A DNA stretch of 56,997 nucleotides from assembly GCF_009663775.1 (NCBI RefSeq), contig NZ_RDBR01000005.1:1-56997 (forward strand). The letters are read 5' to 3'. The stretch comes from Lactobacillus sp. 0.1XD8-4 (lineage in GTDB: Bacteria; Bacillota; Bacilli; Lactobacillales; Lactobacillaceae). Position numbers and translations under genes: made by a program. The notes under the pieces are model-generated. The model did no database searches. It worked only from the letters and a program-made list of their open reading frames with translations, and was not told the DNA's origin. Positions 19,272 to 27,833 of this stretch are shown in pieces (positions within the stretch are counted from its first letter, which is position 1; every line of letters starts with the position of its first letter).

Positions 19272-20519
19272 ATGATACAACGTTTTCGTTATAAGTTTAT
19301 AGCTTTATCAACGACAGCATTAGTTTTCGTTATCTTAACAATTGTCGGCAGTCTGAGCGCTTTTACCTATTATCGGTCACACAAGGAAATTCAAAGCGTT
19401 TTAACAATTTTAGTTAATAATGATGGGCGAATTCCGCAAAAGGGCGTCCAGGCAGATGCTTTTAATCAATCCCAATTCTCACAAGAGGGATTACACCAAT
19501 ACCGCTATTTTACAGTCATAACTGACCAAGATAATAAAATTGCTGAAATCCAAGATGATCAAATTGCAACGATTAGTCCGCAAGATGCCCGGGTTATGAC
19601 TAATCGGGTTATGAAGAAGAAAATGAAAACAGGCCAAGTTTTTTATCGTGGCGTAACTTATGCATATAAGGCGCGACAGACAGATGGTCAACGAATTATT
19701 GTCTTTCTGGATGAGTCCCTATTAATGGCGCGGACGAGTTCATTAATGCATACGGGGTTGATTTTAGGCGTAGTAGTGCTGATTCTTTATACCATTGTCA
19801 TAACCCTTTATTCTCGCCGGGCAATTCAACCCATTGTTCAGGCAGAACAGCGTCAAAAAGAGTTTATTACTAATGCAAGCCATGAGTTAAAGACTCCGCT
19901 AACCGTAATTTCTGCCAACAATGAAATGCAAGAGATCCTTGGTGGTGAAAATGAATGGACGACCAGCACACGGCAACAGGTTGAGCGATTGACAAAATTA
20001 ATCAACCATCTTGTTTCGCTTGCTCGAATGCAGGAACGGCCATCTATAACAATGGTTCCGGTTGACGTTAGTAACATTGCGCGCGAGGCTGCTGGGAGTT
20101 TTAAGAGTGTAATCTCCGCTGACCGAAAGCAATTTAATGTCAAGATCAAAGATAATTTAATGGTCACTGCCGATGAAAATTACTTGCACGAATTGATTAA
20201 TATCCTATTAGACAATGCTAATAAATACTGTGACCCCAATGGTGAAGTTGATTTTACGGTTAACCAAGCCAACCGTGGACGGAAGGTAGTCATTAAGGTC
20301 GCTAATAGTTATCAAGATGGGCAAAAGGTTGACGTGAAGAAGCTATTTGATCGATTTTATCGGGTTGATGAGTCGCATACTCAAGGGAAAAAATCTGGCT
20401 TTGGAATTGGTTTATCAATGGCCCAATATATTGTCAAAATGTTTAAGGGTAAAATATCAGCTAAATACACTAACCAAAAAATAGTATTTATCGTCACGTT
20501 AAAAGAGGCAGGGAAGTAA
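19272..20519 (+). CDS. Sensor histidine kinase (RelS-like by position)
   Basis: 415-residue membrane kinase. One membrane helix at about residues 12-34, an extracytoplasmic loop of roughly 120 residues, a second helix at about 157-180, then HisKA with H204 in NASHELKTPL. The ATPase lobe shows an N box (ELINILLDNANKYC), a weak G1, and G2 (GFGIGLSMAQYIV). The ribosome site is AGGAGG, 12 bases after the response regulator. The stimulus is unknown; the outside loop has no cysteine or recognisable PAS motif. It is followed after one base by a ClC-type channel gene. Confidence 0.92.
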   Translation: MIQRFRYKFIALSTTALVFVILTIVGSLSAFTYYRSHKEIQSVLTILVNNDGRIPQKGVQADAFNQSQFSQEGLHQYRYFTVITDQDNKIAEIQDDQIATISPQDARVMTNRVMKKKMKTGQVFYRGVTYAYKARQTDGQRIIVFLDESLLMARTSSLMHTGLILGVVVLILYTIVITLYSRRAIQPIVQAEQRQKEFITNASHELKTPLTVISANNEMQEILGGENEWTTSTRQQVERLTKLINHLVSLARMQERPSITMVPVDVSNIAREAAGSFKSVISADRKQFNVKIKDNLMVTADENYLHELINILLDNANKYCDPNGEVDFTVNQANRGRKVVIKVANSYQDGQKVDVKKLFDRFYRVDESHTQGKKSGFGIGLSMAQYIVKMFKGKISAKYTNQKIVFIVTLKEAGK

Positions 20520-20520
20520 G

Positions 20521-21711
20521 ATGAAGTACCAGCGCGTTCAGCTAGGACTATATGCGGTAGTTGGAAGTTTAGTAATTGGAATGATAACGGCTGGGTATCT
20601 GAACTTAGTGAACTGGGTAATTAATTTTATTTGGGAAGACTATTTAAAGTATGCAGGAAATATAAAAGTTTGGTACCCGTTTGTAGTTTGTGTTCCGTTA
20701 GGTTTCTTGATTGGTTATTTAAATAAAAAGTGGGGCAATTATCCATTAACAATTGAAGAAGTCCTTACTAGTCTTCGGCTTAAGGGGAGCATCGACTATC
20801 ATCAATGGTGGAAATCTTTTCTATTAGGATTACTTGTTCTAGGGGCTGGAGGCAGCATCGGACCAGAAGCATCTACAACCGTTATAACCAGCGGGATGAT
20901 AAACTGGCTCGGTGATCGTTTGCGGTGGGCATCCACTGCAAATCAGGACAGCGCCGTTAATATTTGGCGAACTAGAATGAATCCTCAGCAACTAGCATCA
21001 GCGCCACGGTTTAGCGAATTATTTCGTAGTAAGCGCGAAAGAATACTAGTCATTTCGTTGCTCATTATTATAGGGATAATTGGAGCAGCGATTATTTTTA
21101 AGCTGTTTCCAGAAGAAGGTGTCTTTGGGATTCATCACCGTGAAATCTATTGGCAGTGGATTAATTTGCTGACAACAGTTCCGGCCCTTCTTGTTGGCTG
21201 CGTTTTTGGTTGGTTATTTATTCGTCTTGAGAATTGGTCTGCTCTGGTTATTAATATTAAGCTGGGGAAAGTTTGGCAAGGCGGTATCTTTGGTTTAGCG
21301 TTAGCACTTAGTTCATTATTGACTGGTGATATTCTTTTTTCTGGTGAATTTCGGATCGTTCCGTTTACCCATGAAGCATTTAAGCTTTCAATTTCGTTTT
21401 TATTGATGGTAGCCATAGTTAAATCTATTATGACGAACCTTGGTTTTGCGATGGGCTGGCGCGGCGGAACAATATTCCCAGCTATTTTTGCTAGTGTCGC
21501 CGTTGGAGTTGCTTGTGCAATGGTTCTTCCAGGTGATATGCATGTAAATGCGGCTGTTGTTTTAGCTGCTAGTTTAACCGTTATTCTCGAAAAGCCACTC
21601 TTAACAATTGTTCTTTTAACGTTATTAGTGGCGATTGAACTTGCACCAGTAGTAATTGTTATTTGTCTTTTAACAGGGTTTTTAATCAAAAAAATTCCAT
21701 CGATTGAATGA
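20521..21711 (+). CDS. ClC-type chloride channel/antiporter
   Basis: 396-residue polytopic membrane protein of the ClC family (Cl-/H+ exchange, acid resistance or fluoride export in relatives). Recognised by GAGGSIGPEAS (the G-K/R-E-G-P type ion-binding loop) and GWRGGTIFPAIFAS (the G-G-x-F-x-P loop). The first ClC signature, GSGIPE, is not clear, so it may be a divergent subfamily. It is the fourth gene of the alarmone-synthetase/two-component run, one base after the kinase stop, so it is probably co-transcribed with it. Ion specificity cannot be judged. Confidence 0.8.
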   Translation: MKYQRVQLGLYAVVGSLVIGMITAGYLNLVNWVINFIWEDYLKYAGNIKVWYPFVVCVPLGFLIGYLNKKWGNYPLTIEEVLTSLRLKGSIDYHQWWKSFLLGLLVLGAGGSIGPEASTTVITSGMINWLGDRLRWASTANQDSAVNIWRTRMNPQQLASAPRFSELFRSKRERILVISLLIIIGIIGAAIIFKLFPEEGVFGIHHREIYWQWINLLTTVPALLVGCVFGWLFIRLENWSALVINIKLGKVWQGGIFGLALALSSLLTGDILFSGEFRIVPFTHEAFKLSISFLLMVAIVKSIMTNLGFAMGWRGGTIFPAIFASVAVGVACAMVLPGDMHVNAAVVLAASLTVILEKPLLTIVLLTLLVAIELAPVVIVICLLTGFLIKKIPSIE

Positions 21712-21877
21712 GTTGTATTAATAATTTTTTGTTTTAAGGTCGTTTATTGACAGAAGATTGCCGTTAAAGTTATTTAAATTTCGTCTTTGTAATATTCAGT
21801 TGTTTATATGAGAAAATAACTGTATATTTATTAGAAAATAATTAGAGAAATGAGAATTTAAATAGGAGGCGAATAAG

Positions 21878-23218
21878 ATGTTTAGCCGAATTGGGCAATT
21901 AATCTTTGACAATGAAGCAGTCGCCAAGACTTCTGACTTTACAATGGGACTAGAAATTGAAATGCAACGGGTTGACGAAGATGGTAATTTGAGTCAAGAA
22001 CCGTATCCTTCTGCGATTGGGGATGAAAAGACCAATCCGTGGATTACCAATGACTTTCTTGAAACGATGGCTGAAATGGTAACTCCGTCTGCGCAGCATG
22101 CCCTTGACGCGATGCACTATCTATATGTTATCAATAATACTTTGCGTTCAGCATTAGCGCCTGGCGAATTGCTGTGGCCGATGTCGATGCCGCCACGCTT
22201 ACCCAAAGACAAGACCAAATTGCGTTTAGCGAAGATGGGGCCGAAAAAAGAAGCTTATTTAAAGGAATGGGCCAAGCGTCATGGATATTCTCAAGGGACG
22301 CCATGTGGAGCCCATATTAACCTTAGTATTGATACTCACGTGGTTGAAATGGTATTTAAGGCTTTTCCTGATAAGTTTAAGAATGAACGGGAAGTCCGTA
22401 ATTACCTTTATACGGTTTTAGCACAAGGTTTTGTCCGTTATCGCTGGTTATTGACGTATCTTTATGGGGCAAGTCCAATTGTGGAAGAAAACTACTTTGA
22501 GCCTGGTAAAGAGCTATCACACCCTGTTCGGAGCGTTCGCCAAAGTAAACATGGTTTTGGAACAAAATTTACTGGTGATTTTACCAACCTTGACCGCTAT
22601 ATCGCCCGAATTGAAGAAGGGGTCAAGGCGGGAATTTTAACGTCTGATTATGAATTTCATGGTCCGGTTCGTTTTAAGGGAAATTCAGACTTAAAGAAGC
22701 TCCCTGAACAAGGGATTGAATATCTCGAATTGCGGATGCTAGACCTTGATCCTAGTAGTTCAGTTGGTGTGCGGACTGGGACCTTGCGTTTTATTAGGTT
22801 ACTAGCAAGCTACTTTATTATGCACCCACCGTTGAAAGAAAATGAAGTCGAGGATATTTTATTAAATGCTGATAAGATGAATGAAGCAGTTGCTGAAGAA
22901 AACCCGCGGGAGGTATGCCGATATCAGGCAAAAGCACGGGCAATCCTTAAGAGTCTTGAGCGTTACGCCAATCAAATTCAACTTGGTCCAGAATATTCAG
23001 AAATTCTTGAAGACTTAGAAGACCGGGTTGAAAATCCATATACGACTCCTAGTGCAAAGCTGTTAAATTATGTTAAGGATGGTTCGTTAACTGAATACGC
23101 CTTGCGACGGGCTAAGCGGTATCAACGGGCTGCGCAAGAAATGATTCATCCATTTAAAGGCTTTGAAGATGGCCGTATTTATACTGCTGATGAGCTGCGT
23201 CAAGAATTAGCGCGGTAA
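21878..23218 (+). CDS. gshA: Glutamate-cysteine ligase
   Basis: ATP-dependent ligase that makes gamma-glutamylcysteine, a thiol antioxidant in lactobacilli that often lack glutathione synthetase. 446 residues, corresponding to the GshA half of GshAB without the ATP-grasp part. Visible are FTMGLEIEMQRVD at residues 22-34 (metal/ATP-binding glutamates), ETMAEMVTPS, LWPMSMPPRLP, GTPCGAHINLSI and YLELRMLDLDP. The ribosome site TAGGAGG lies before ATG 21878. The 166-bp gap upstream holds a TTGACA-like -35 and is AT-rich. The gene ends before hairpin repeat copy 2. Confidence 0.9.
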   Translation: MFSRIGQLIFDNEAVAKTSDFTMGLEIEMQRVDEDGNLSQEPYPSAIGDEKTNPWITNDFLETMAEMVTPSAQHALDAMHYLYVINNTLRSALAPGELLWPMSMPPRLPKDKTKLRLAKMGPKKEAYLKEWAKRHGYSQGTPCGAHINLSIDTHVVEMVFKAFPDKFKNEREVRNYLYTVLAQGFVRYRWLLTYLYGASPIVEENYFEPGKELSHPVRSVRQSKHGFGTKFTGDFTNLDRYIARIEEGVKAGILTSDYEFHGPVRFKGNSDLKKLPEQGIEYLELRMLDLDPSSSVGVRTGTLRFIRLLASYFIMHPPLKENEVEDILLNADKMNEAVAEENPREVCRYQAKARAILKSLERYANQIQLGPEYSEILEDLEDRVENPYTTPSAKLLNYVKDGSLTEYALRRAKRYQRAAQEMIHPFKGFEDGRIYTADELRQELAR

Positions 23219-23247
23219 TAAAAATATTTAAATAGCTACAGCATACA

Positions 23248-23294
23248 ACAGGGCTCCAAAGATCGGAAAAATCCGAACTCTGGAGCCCTGTTTT
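23248..23294 (+). repeat. Dispersed GGGCTCCA hairpin, copy 2 (terminator-like)
   Basis: ACAGGGCTCCAAAGATCGG pairs with the right arm ending TGGAGCCCTGT, followed by TTTT. It could end gshA transcription and, read from the other strand, that of the puuD-side genes. The sequence matches the reverse complement of copy 1 except at two positions. Confidence 0.75.
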
Positions 23295-23459
23295 CAACGA
23301 GGTCTATCAGCTTCAACTGTTTTAACAAATAATAGCAAGATAACGTGGTAAATAACCATAAGGATCAAGGCTAAGGACGCATGATAATCGGCTTGTGACG
23401 TGCTAATCATCGTGCTAGCTTAGCCAATCCCCTTGTCGAGAAAGTAATTTCCACTTTCA
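23294..23459 (-). pseudogene. Remnant of a membrane protein C-terminus (possibly ABC permease)
   Basis: Read on the minus strand directly after the C26 hydrolase stop: a frame coding GNYFLDKGIG, one in-frame TAA, ASTMISTSQADYHAS, a 17-residue hydrophobic run (LALILMVIYHVILLLFV) and KTVEADRPR, then a TGA. The last part from ATG 23410 could be a 38-residue peptide, but no ribosome site is evident. The pattern (GxG, then a helix, then a basic end) recalls the C-terminus of ABC transporter permeases. A decayed gene tail is the best reading; identity is uncertain. Confidence 0.35.
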
Positions 23460-24179
23460 TTATTTTGACGCCCGCGCAATTAAGTCAGCAAAAATTGCGC
23501 GTGAGTAATCATAATGCTTAAACATGTTTTCGGGATGCCATTGAACAGCTAAGATTTGATCTGAATCCGTAGTTTCAACTGCTTCAGGGATTTGATCGTC
23601 AGCCCAGGCAGTCACATGAAGAGGCGCGGCAATCTGGTTAAGTGCCTGATGGTGACGGGAATTAACATATGGCCGGGCACCAATAAGCTTAAATAGCCGA
23701 CTTTCCTGCTCTGTATTGACGTGGTGGGACGGAAAGTTACCGGGAGCGTCTTGAGAATGCTTGAGCGTCGGATGCAATTCTTCTGAGAGGTCTTGATAGA
23801 GGGTTCCGCCAAGGGCCACATTGAGTAGTTGCATACCGCGGCAAATTCCCATCATTGGCTTTCCAGCCTCAAATGCTGCCTTTGCCAGGCTGACTTCAAA
23901 TTGATCGCGTCTTAGATAGGTAGGCCCTAATTTTTGGTGTGGTTCTTCATTGAAAAAGGTCGGATCGACGTCGCTACCTCCCGCAAAAATAATACCATCA
24001 AAAAGATCAAGGTAATTTACCGCTAGTGTTGAGCTGACGCTAGGCAAAATTACTGGGAGACCTCCTGACTTAATTATTGCTTCAATTAAAGGACGGGGTG
24101 CAAAAGCTGCATTCCGTTCATTAATGATATTCGTTGCCTCTGTTAATGTATCTGCAGGAATAGCAATTCGTGGTCGCAT
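23460..24179 (-). CDS. Class I glutamine amidotransferase-like hydrolase (peptidase C26, PuuD-like)
   Basis: 239 residues of the gamma-glutamyl-GABA hydrolase family. The nucleophile elbow is MGICRGMQLLNVALGG, with the catalytic H and E in VQWHPEN. The family also has the segment FAGGSDVDPTFF and a late NSRHHQALN. Such enzymes cut gamma-glutamyl amides; the natural substrate here is unknown. The start at 24179 has AAGGAGG upstream. It is divergent from the aldo/keto reductase gene, sharing a 116-bp AT-rich promoter region. A second family member lies at 33962-34693. Confidence 0.85.
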   Translation of the reverse strand: MRPRIAIPADTLTEATNIINERNAAFAPRPLIEAIIKSGGLPVILPSVSSTLAVNYLDLFDGIIFAGGSDVDPTFFNEEPHQKLGPTYLRRDQFEVSLAKAAFEAGKPMMGICRGMQLLNVALGGTLYQDLSEELHPTLKHSQDAPGNFPSHHVNTEQESRLFKLIGARPYVNSRHHQALNQIAAPLHVTAWADDQIPEAVETTDSDQILAVQWHPENMFKHYDYSRAIFADLIARASK

Positions 24180-24295
24180 AGTTATCCTCCTTAGTTTATT
24201 TTAATGATATTATAATCAAATCATAATTTTGATAAAATAGCAAACTGAATTTTTAAAATAAAAAAGATATAATAGAATGTGAAAGAAGGGATATC

Positions 24296-25162
24296 ATGAT
24301 TGAATTAACTAACATTAACTCGACCTTTAATTTAAATAATGGGGTAAAGATTCCATGCGTTGGTTATGGAACTTTCCGTACGCCGGCAGACGTTGCTGAA
24401 AAAGCAGTCAAGGAGGCGATTGCCACTGGGTATCGGCATATCGATACAGCTGCTGTGTATGGAAATGAAGAAGCGGTTGGCAAGGGAATAAAGGATTCCG
24501 GAATCGACCGTCAAGACTTATTTGTTACGAGCAAGCTATGGAATACTAATCGTGGCTATGATCAGACGAAAAAGGCATTTCAGGAAACGCTTGACCGTTT
24601 ACAAATGGACTATCTTGACCTTTATTTAATTCACTGGCCTGCTAACCAGAAGCAATTTGGTGATGAAGCCGCGAAGATTAACGCAGAAACATGGCGCGCA
24701 ATGGAAGACCTCTATAACGAAGGGAAGATTCGGGCAATCGGGCTAAGCAACTTTATGCCTCATCATATTGTTGAATTAATGAAGACTGCTAAAGTGGCGC
24801 CAGCCGTTGATCAGATTGAAATTCATCCTGGTTGGCCACATACTGAAGAAATCAAGTATTTACAAGCGCATAATATTCTTGTTGAAGCTTGGGGACCATT
24901 GGGCGGTCAGGGAGCTCAAGTAATGACTAATCCAACGATTTTGCAAATTGCTGATAAGTACCAAAAGACGGCTGCTCAGGTATGTTTGCGGTGGATTTTA
25001 CAGCAAGGCGTCTTACCATTACCAAAATCAGTTCACAAAGAACGGATGGTAAGCAACCAACAGATCTTTGATTTTGCGTTAACGGACGAAGAAATGAGAA
25101 AGATTAGCTTGTTGCCAAATCTTGGTGGTCAATGTGCTGATCCTGACGATGTTGACTTTTAA
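24296..25162 (+). CDS. Aldo/keto reductase (2,5-diketo-gluconate reductase-like)
   Basis: NADPH-dependent carbonyl reductase of 288 residues with an (alpha/beta)8 barrel. The catalytic tetrad is complete: D50 and Y55 in DTAAVYGNEEAVG, K80 in TSKLWN and H113 in LIHWP. The cofactor end has LPKSVHKERM. Start at ATG 24296 after GAAGGGAT. It is a single gene with its own promoter region shared divergently with the C26 hydrolase. Substrate unknown; it could be methylglyoxal or sugar aldehydes. Confidence 0.93.
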   Translation: MIELTNINSTFNLNNGVKIPCVGYGTFRTPADVAEKAVKEAIATGYRHIDTAAVYGNEEAVGKGIKDSGIDRQDLFVTSKLWNTNRGYDQTKKAFQETLDRLQMDYLDLYLIHWPANQKQFGDEAAKINAETWRAMEDLYNEGKIRAIGLSNFMPHHIVELMKTAKVAPAVDQIEIHPGWPHTEEIKYLQAHNILVEAWGPLGGQGAQVMTNPTILQIADKYQKTAAQVCLRWILQQGVLPLPKSVHKERMVSNQQIFDFALTDEEMRKISLLPNLGGQCADPDDVDF

Positions 25163-25214
25163 CGGCTGATTTAAGGTATAATTTTCTTAACTAACTTTTT
25201 GAGGGAGTAAGAAA

Positions 25215-27002
25215 ATGAAAAATGCCTATCGGAGTTTTCGGCGATATTCACGTCAATTCAAACAAAATTGGCTTGAATATTTACTATTATTTGGTGGCCT
25301 CGACTTAGTAAACCAGTTTATGGTTATTCCGCTGTTTCGCTGGATTACCACCTTTGTTCTTCAAGCAGGGGAAATCCCATTCATTTCATATCAAAACGTT
25401 ATTTTAATTATGACTCATCACCCATTTGTGGTTGGGGGACTTTTAATTGAATTGATATGCTTGTTGGTAATTATTTATAGTGAATTTATGCTGCTGCTTA
25501 TTGGTTTTCGTTGGATTGGCATCGATGACTTTCGGTGGCGGCATATTTTTGTCCAGTTAACAGAAGCGTTGAGTTTACTTAATATCAGTTCATTGATTGT
25601 TTTGTTAGGATATTTTTTGCTGGTGATCCCGTTTGCTGATACGATCTTTCGAACCCCGTTACTGGCGAAAATTCAGGTACCGCAGTTTATTGTTGATTAC
25701 TTAACCCGTAGTCCGTGGATGATTGATAGCTTGGTAATTTTCTATATCATAATGACGGTTCTAGGCATTCGTCTGATTTTAACAATGCCGCTAATGGCGT
25801 ATCAACATTTGCATTTAATATTGGCGATGCGTCGCAGTTGGAAGATGACAGGGAAAATGCGGTGGGCGCGGCTGATTGGTCAGCTCATCTTTGCCACGGT
25901 TGTTATTGGACTAATGACGGGCATCTTTTATTTGGTGATTTACTTATTACAGGTCGGACTTGATTTATTACCCGGGAAATTACCATTATTTACCGCTATT
26001 TTTAATTTGTCGTTCCTTCAACTGGGTGGTGAGATACTGGCAGTGTGGGCTGGAACGGTTATTTTGTTAATTATTGTCAATCCGTTGACTGATGTTGTGA
26101 CACTTTCAACTGAACCGGAACACCCTTCACGTGGCCTTCTTAAGACAGTGACGTTAATCTTTTTGGTAATTGGCTTAACGACGGTTACTAATAATGCTTT
26201 TTACCTTGTTGGTAGTAATCTTCACCACCCAATAACGATTTCTCATCGGGGAGTAGCGGAAGAAAATGGGGTCCAAAATACGATCCCAGCGATGGACAAA
26301 ACGGTAAAGTTGAAACCAGATTATATTGAAATCGACTTGCACGAAACCAAAGATCATCAGTTTGTTGTGATGCATGATGAAAATCTGAAGAAACTTGCAG
26401 GGGTAAACAAGATCCCTCACGAATTAACTTTAAACCAATTAACAAATTTAACGGTCCGCGAAAATGGTCATCATGCTAAAATTGCTAGTTTTGACCAGTA
26501 CCTCAATGCAGCCGAAAAACGTCATCAAAAATTATTGGTCGAGATTAAAACGACGCCCCACGATTCTAAGCAAATGTTGCAAAATTTTAATGCTAAGTAT
26601 GGTAGTCGCTTGTTACGTGATCATGACCAAATCCACTCGCTTGATTATAGCGCAGTTGCGGGTTTGAAGAAGCTTAATCCCCGTCTAGCGGTTTTATATA
26701 TTCAGCCTTATAATTTTGGCTATCCACAAAGTGTTGCGGATGGTTATTCGATGGAATATTCCACGTTAAATCAAGATTTTATTACCCAAGCTCACTGGAA
26801 GCACCAGCCGGTATATGCCTGGACGGTTAATGAACCAGGCATTATGAAGCAAATGATATATGACCGTGCGGATGGTATCATTACTGATAATCTGGGTGAA
26901 TTAAACGCGGCAATTAATGATTTTATGGGAAAGCAAAGTTACGCTAACCGAATTTTGAATTATATTATTGTAGTGCCAACCAAAAATGGAATTGAACCAT
27001 AA
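25215..27002 (+). CDS. Membrane-anchored glycerophosphodiester phosphodiesterase
   Basis: 595 residues. Residues 1 to about 330 form an integral membrane domain with about eight helices, of the type seen in Gram-positive GDPDs. The C-terminal catalytic TIM barrel begins ITISHRGVAEENGVQNT (H-R catalytic pair), with EIDLHETKDHQFVVMHD (E-D and HD) and ends YAWTVN...GIITDNLGEL. It hydrolyses glycerophosphodiesters, perhaps from lipids or lipoteichoic acid, to glycerol 3-phosphate. Start at ATG 25215 after GAGGGAG. Single gene, sharing a bidirectional terminator with the ECF gene. Confidence 0.93.
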   Translation: MKNAYRSFRRYSRQFKQNWLEYLLLFGGLDLVNQFMVIPLFRWITTFVLQAGEIPFISYQNVILIMTHHPFVVGGLLIELICLLVIIYSEFMLLLIGFRWIGIDDFRWRHIFVQLTEALSLLNISSLIVLLGYFLLVIPFADTIFRTPLLAKIQVPQFIVDYLTRSPWMIDSLVIFYIIMTVLGIRLILTMPLMAYQHLHLILAMRRSWKMTGKMRWARLIGQLIFATVVIGLMTGIFYLVIYLLQVGLDLLPGKLPLFTAIFNLSFLQLGGEILAVWAGTVILLIIVNPLTDVVTLSTEPEHPSRGLLKTVTLIFLVIGLTTVTNNAFYLVGSNLHHPITISHRGVAEENGVQNTIPAMDKTVKLKPDYIEIDLHETKDHQFVVMHDENLKKLAGVNKIPHELTLNQLTNLTVRENGHHAKIASFDQYLNAAEKRHQKLLVEIKTTPHDSKQMLQNFNAKYGSRLLRDHDQIHSLDYSAVAGLKKLNPRLAVLYIQPYNFGYPQSVADGYSMEYSTLNQDFITQAHWKHQPVYAWTVNEPGIMKQMIYDRADGIITDNLGELNAAINDFMGKQSYANRILNYIIVVPTKNGIEP

Positions 27003-27007
27003 GAAAG

Positions 27008-27052
27008 AAAAACTTCAGCCTAGCTTAAAAATAGCTAAGTTGAAGTTTTTTG
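27008..27052. terminator. Bidirectional terminator
   Basis: AAAAACTTCAGC..TAGCT pairs with AGCTA..GTTGAAGTTTTTT. It works for the GDPD gene on plus and the ECF gene on minus. Confidence 0.9.
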
Positions 27053-27053
27053 T

Positions 27054-27557
27054 TTAAAAATTGAAATTGTGCTTTTGTAGTTGTTTAATCACGATTAATG
27101 CAACAATCCCCCCAATCATTCCTTGGATAAAGTTAGAACCGAGGCTTAGAAGACCAGTAATTACATGGTACATTACAGTATTACAAATAAAGTAAATTGC
27201 GATCATAATAATTGTTCCAGTAAGGATAGCGATCCACTTACCCCAGCTTGTATTACCGTATTTTTTATAAAGCCATCCGCTAATAAATCCTTCCAATCCA
27301 TGAGCAACAAAAGAAAAGAGTGCATCTTGAGGAAAGCCTGAAATAAGGTCAAGAAAAAGTCCCCCAAAACCGCCAACGATGCCGCCAGCGCCGGGACCCA
27401 GCAACATCGCTGCGATGAATACCCCGGCATCGCATAAATTAACATTCCCATGGGTCCATGGAATAGGAATGAGGAAAAAACGTCCGAGAACAATTGTTAG
27501 TGCAAGCAACATTGCAGCTACGACTGATCGTCGTAACTTAATGGTTGATGATTCCAT
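27054..27557 (-). CDS. ECF transporter S-component (substrate-binding membrane protein)
   Basis: 167-residue membrane protein with about five or six helices. The stretch GNVNLCDAGVFIAAMLLGPGAG followed by GGFGGLFLDLISG is typical of S-components of energy-coupling-factor transporters for vitamins, which use a shared EcfAAT module encoded elsewhere. The start at 27557 follows AAGGAG. The substrate cannot be called; no riboswitch was recognised in the 276-bp upstream gap, which is simply AT-rich. Confidence 0.75.
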   Translation of the reverse strand: MESSTIKLRRSVVAAMLLALTIVLGRFFLIPIPWTHGNVNLCDAGVFIAAMLLGPGAGGIVGGFGGLFLDLISGFPQDALFSFVAHGLEGFISGWLYKKYGNTSWGKWIAILTGTIIMIAIYFICNTVMYHVITGLLSLGSNFIQGMIGGIVALIVIKQLQKHNFNF

Positions 27558-27833
27558 ACAATAACTCCTTAAGTAAATTTTAATCTTTCTGTAATTTTAC
27601 AATATTTATCTAAATTTTTCAAAAAAATTTTAAGTGTTCATTTATCTATCGATATAAATAAAAGGCGAATGAAGATGTTGGGGTTATAACAAGTGGGTAC
27701 GTAATTAATGTAATAATAGCGATAAATAATTTATTGCTGATAGGCAATATTCCAATACGATATATTGAATATAAGAATATTATCAGTATAATTAATTGTG
27801 AAAACAAGAACATGATATGAGGTGTGTTTTATT

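Noticed and set aside
21147-21689. 180-codon open frame on the minus strand opposite the ClC gene
   Set aside because: Antisense to a clear membrane protein gene; no ribosome site and no recognisable domain.
27558-27833. Possible riboswitch upstream of the ECF S-component gene
   Set aside because: The gap is AT-rich, with no conserved aptamer pattern or terminator that I could recognise.
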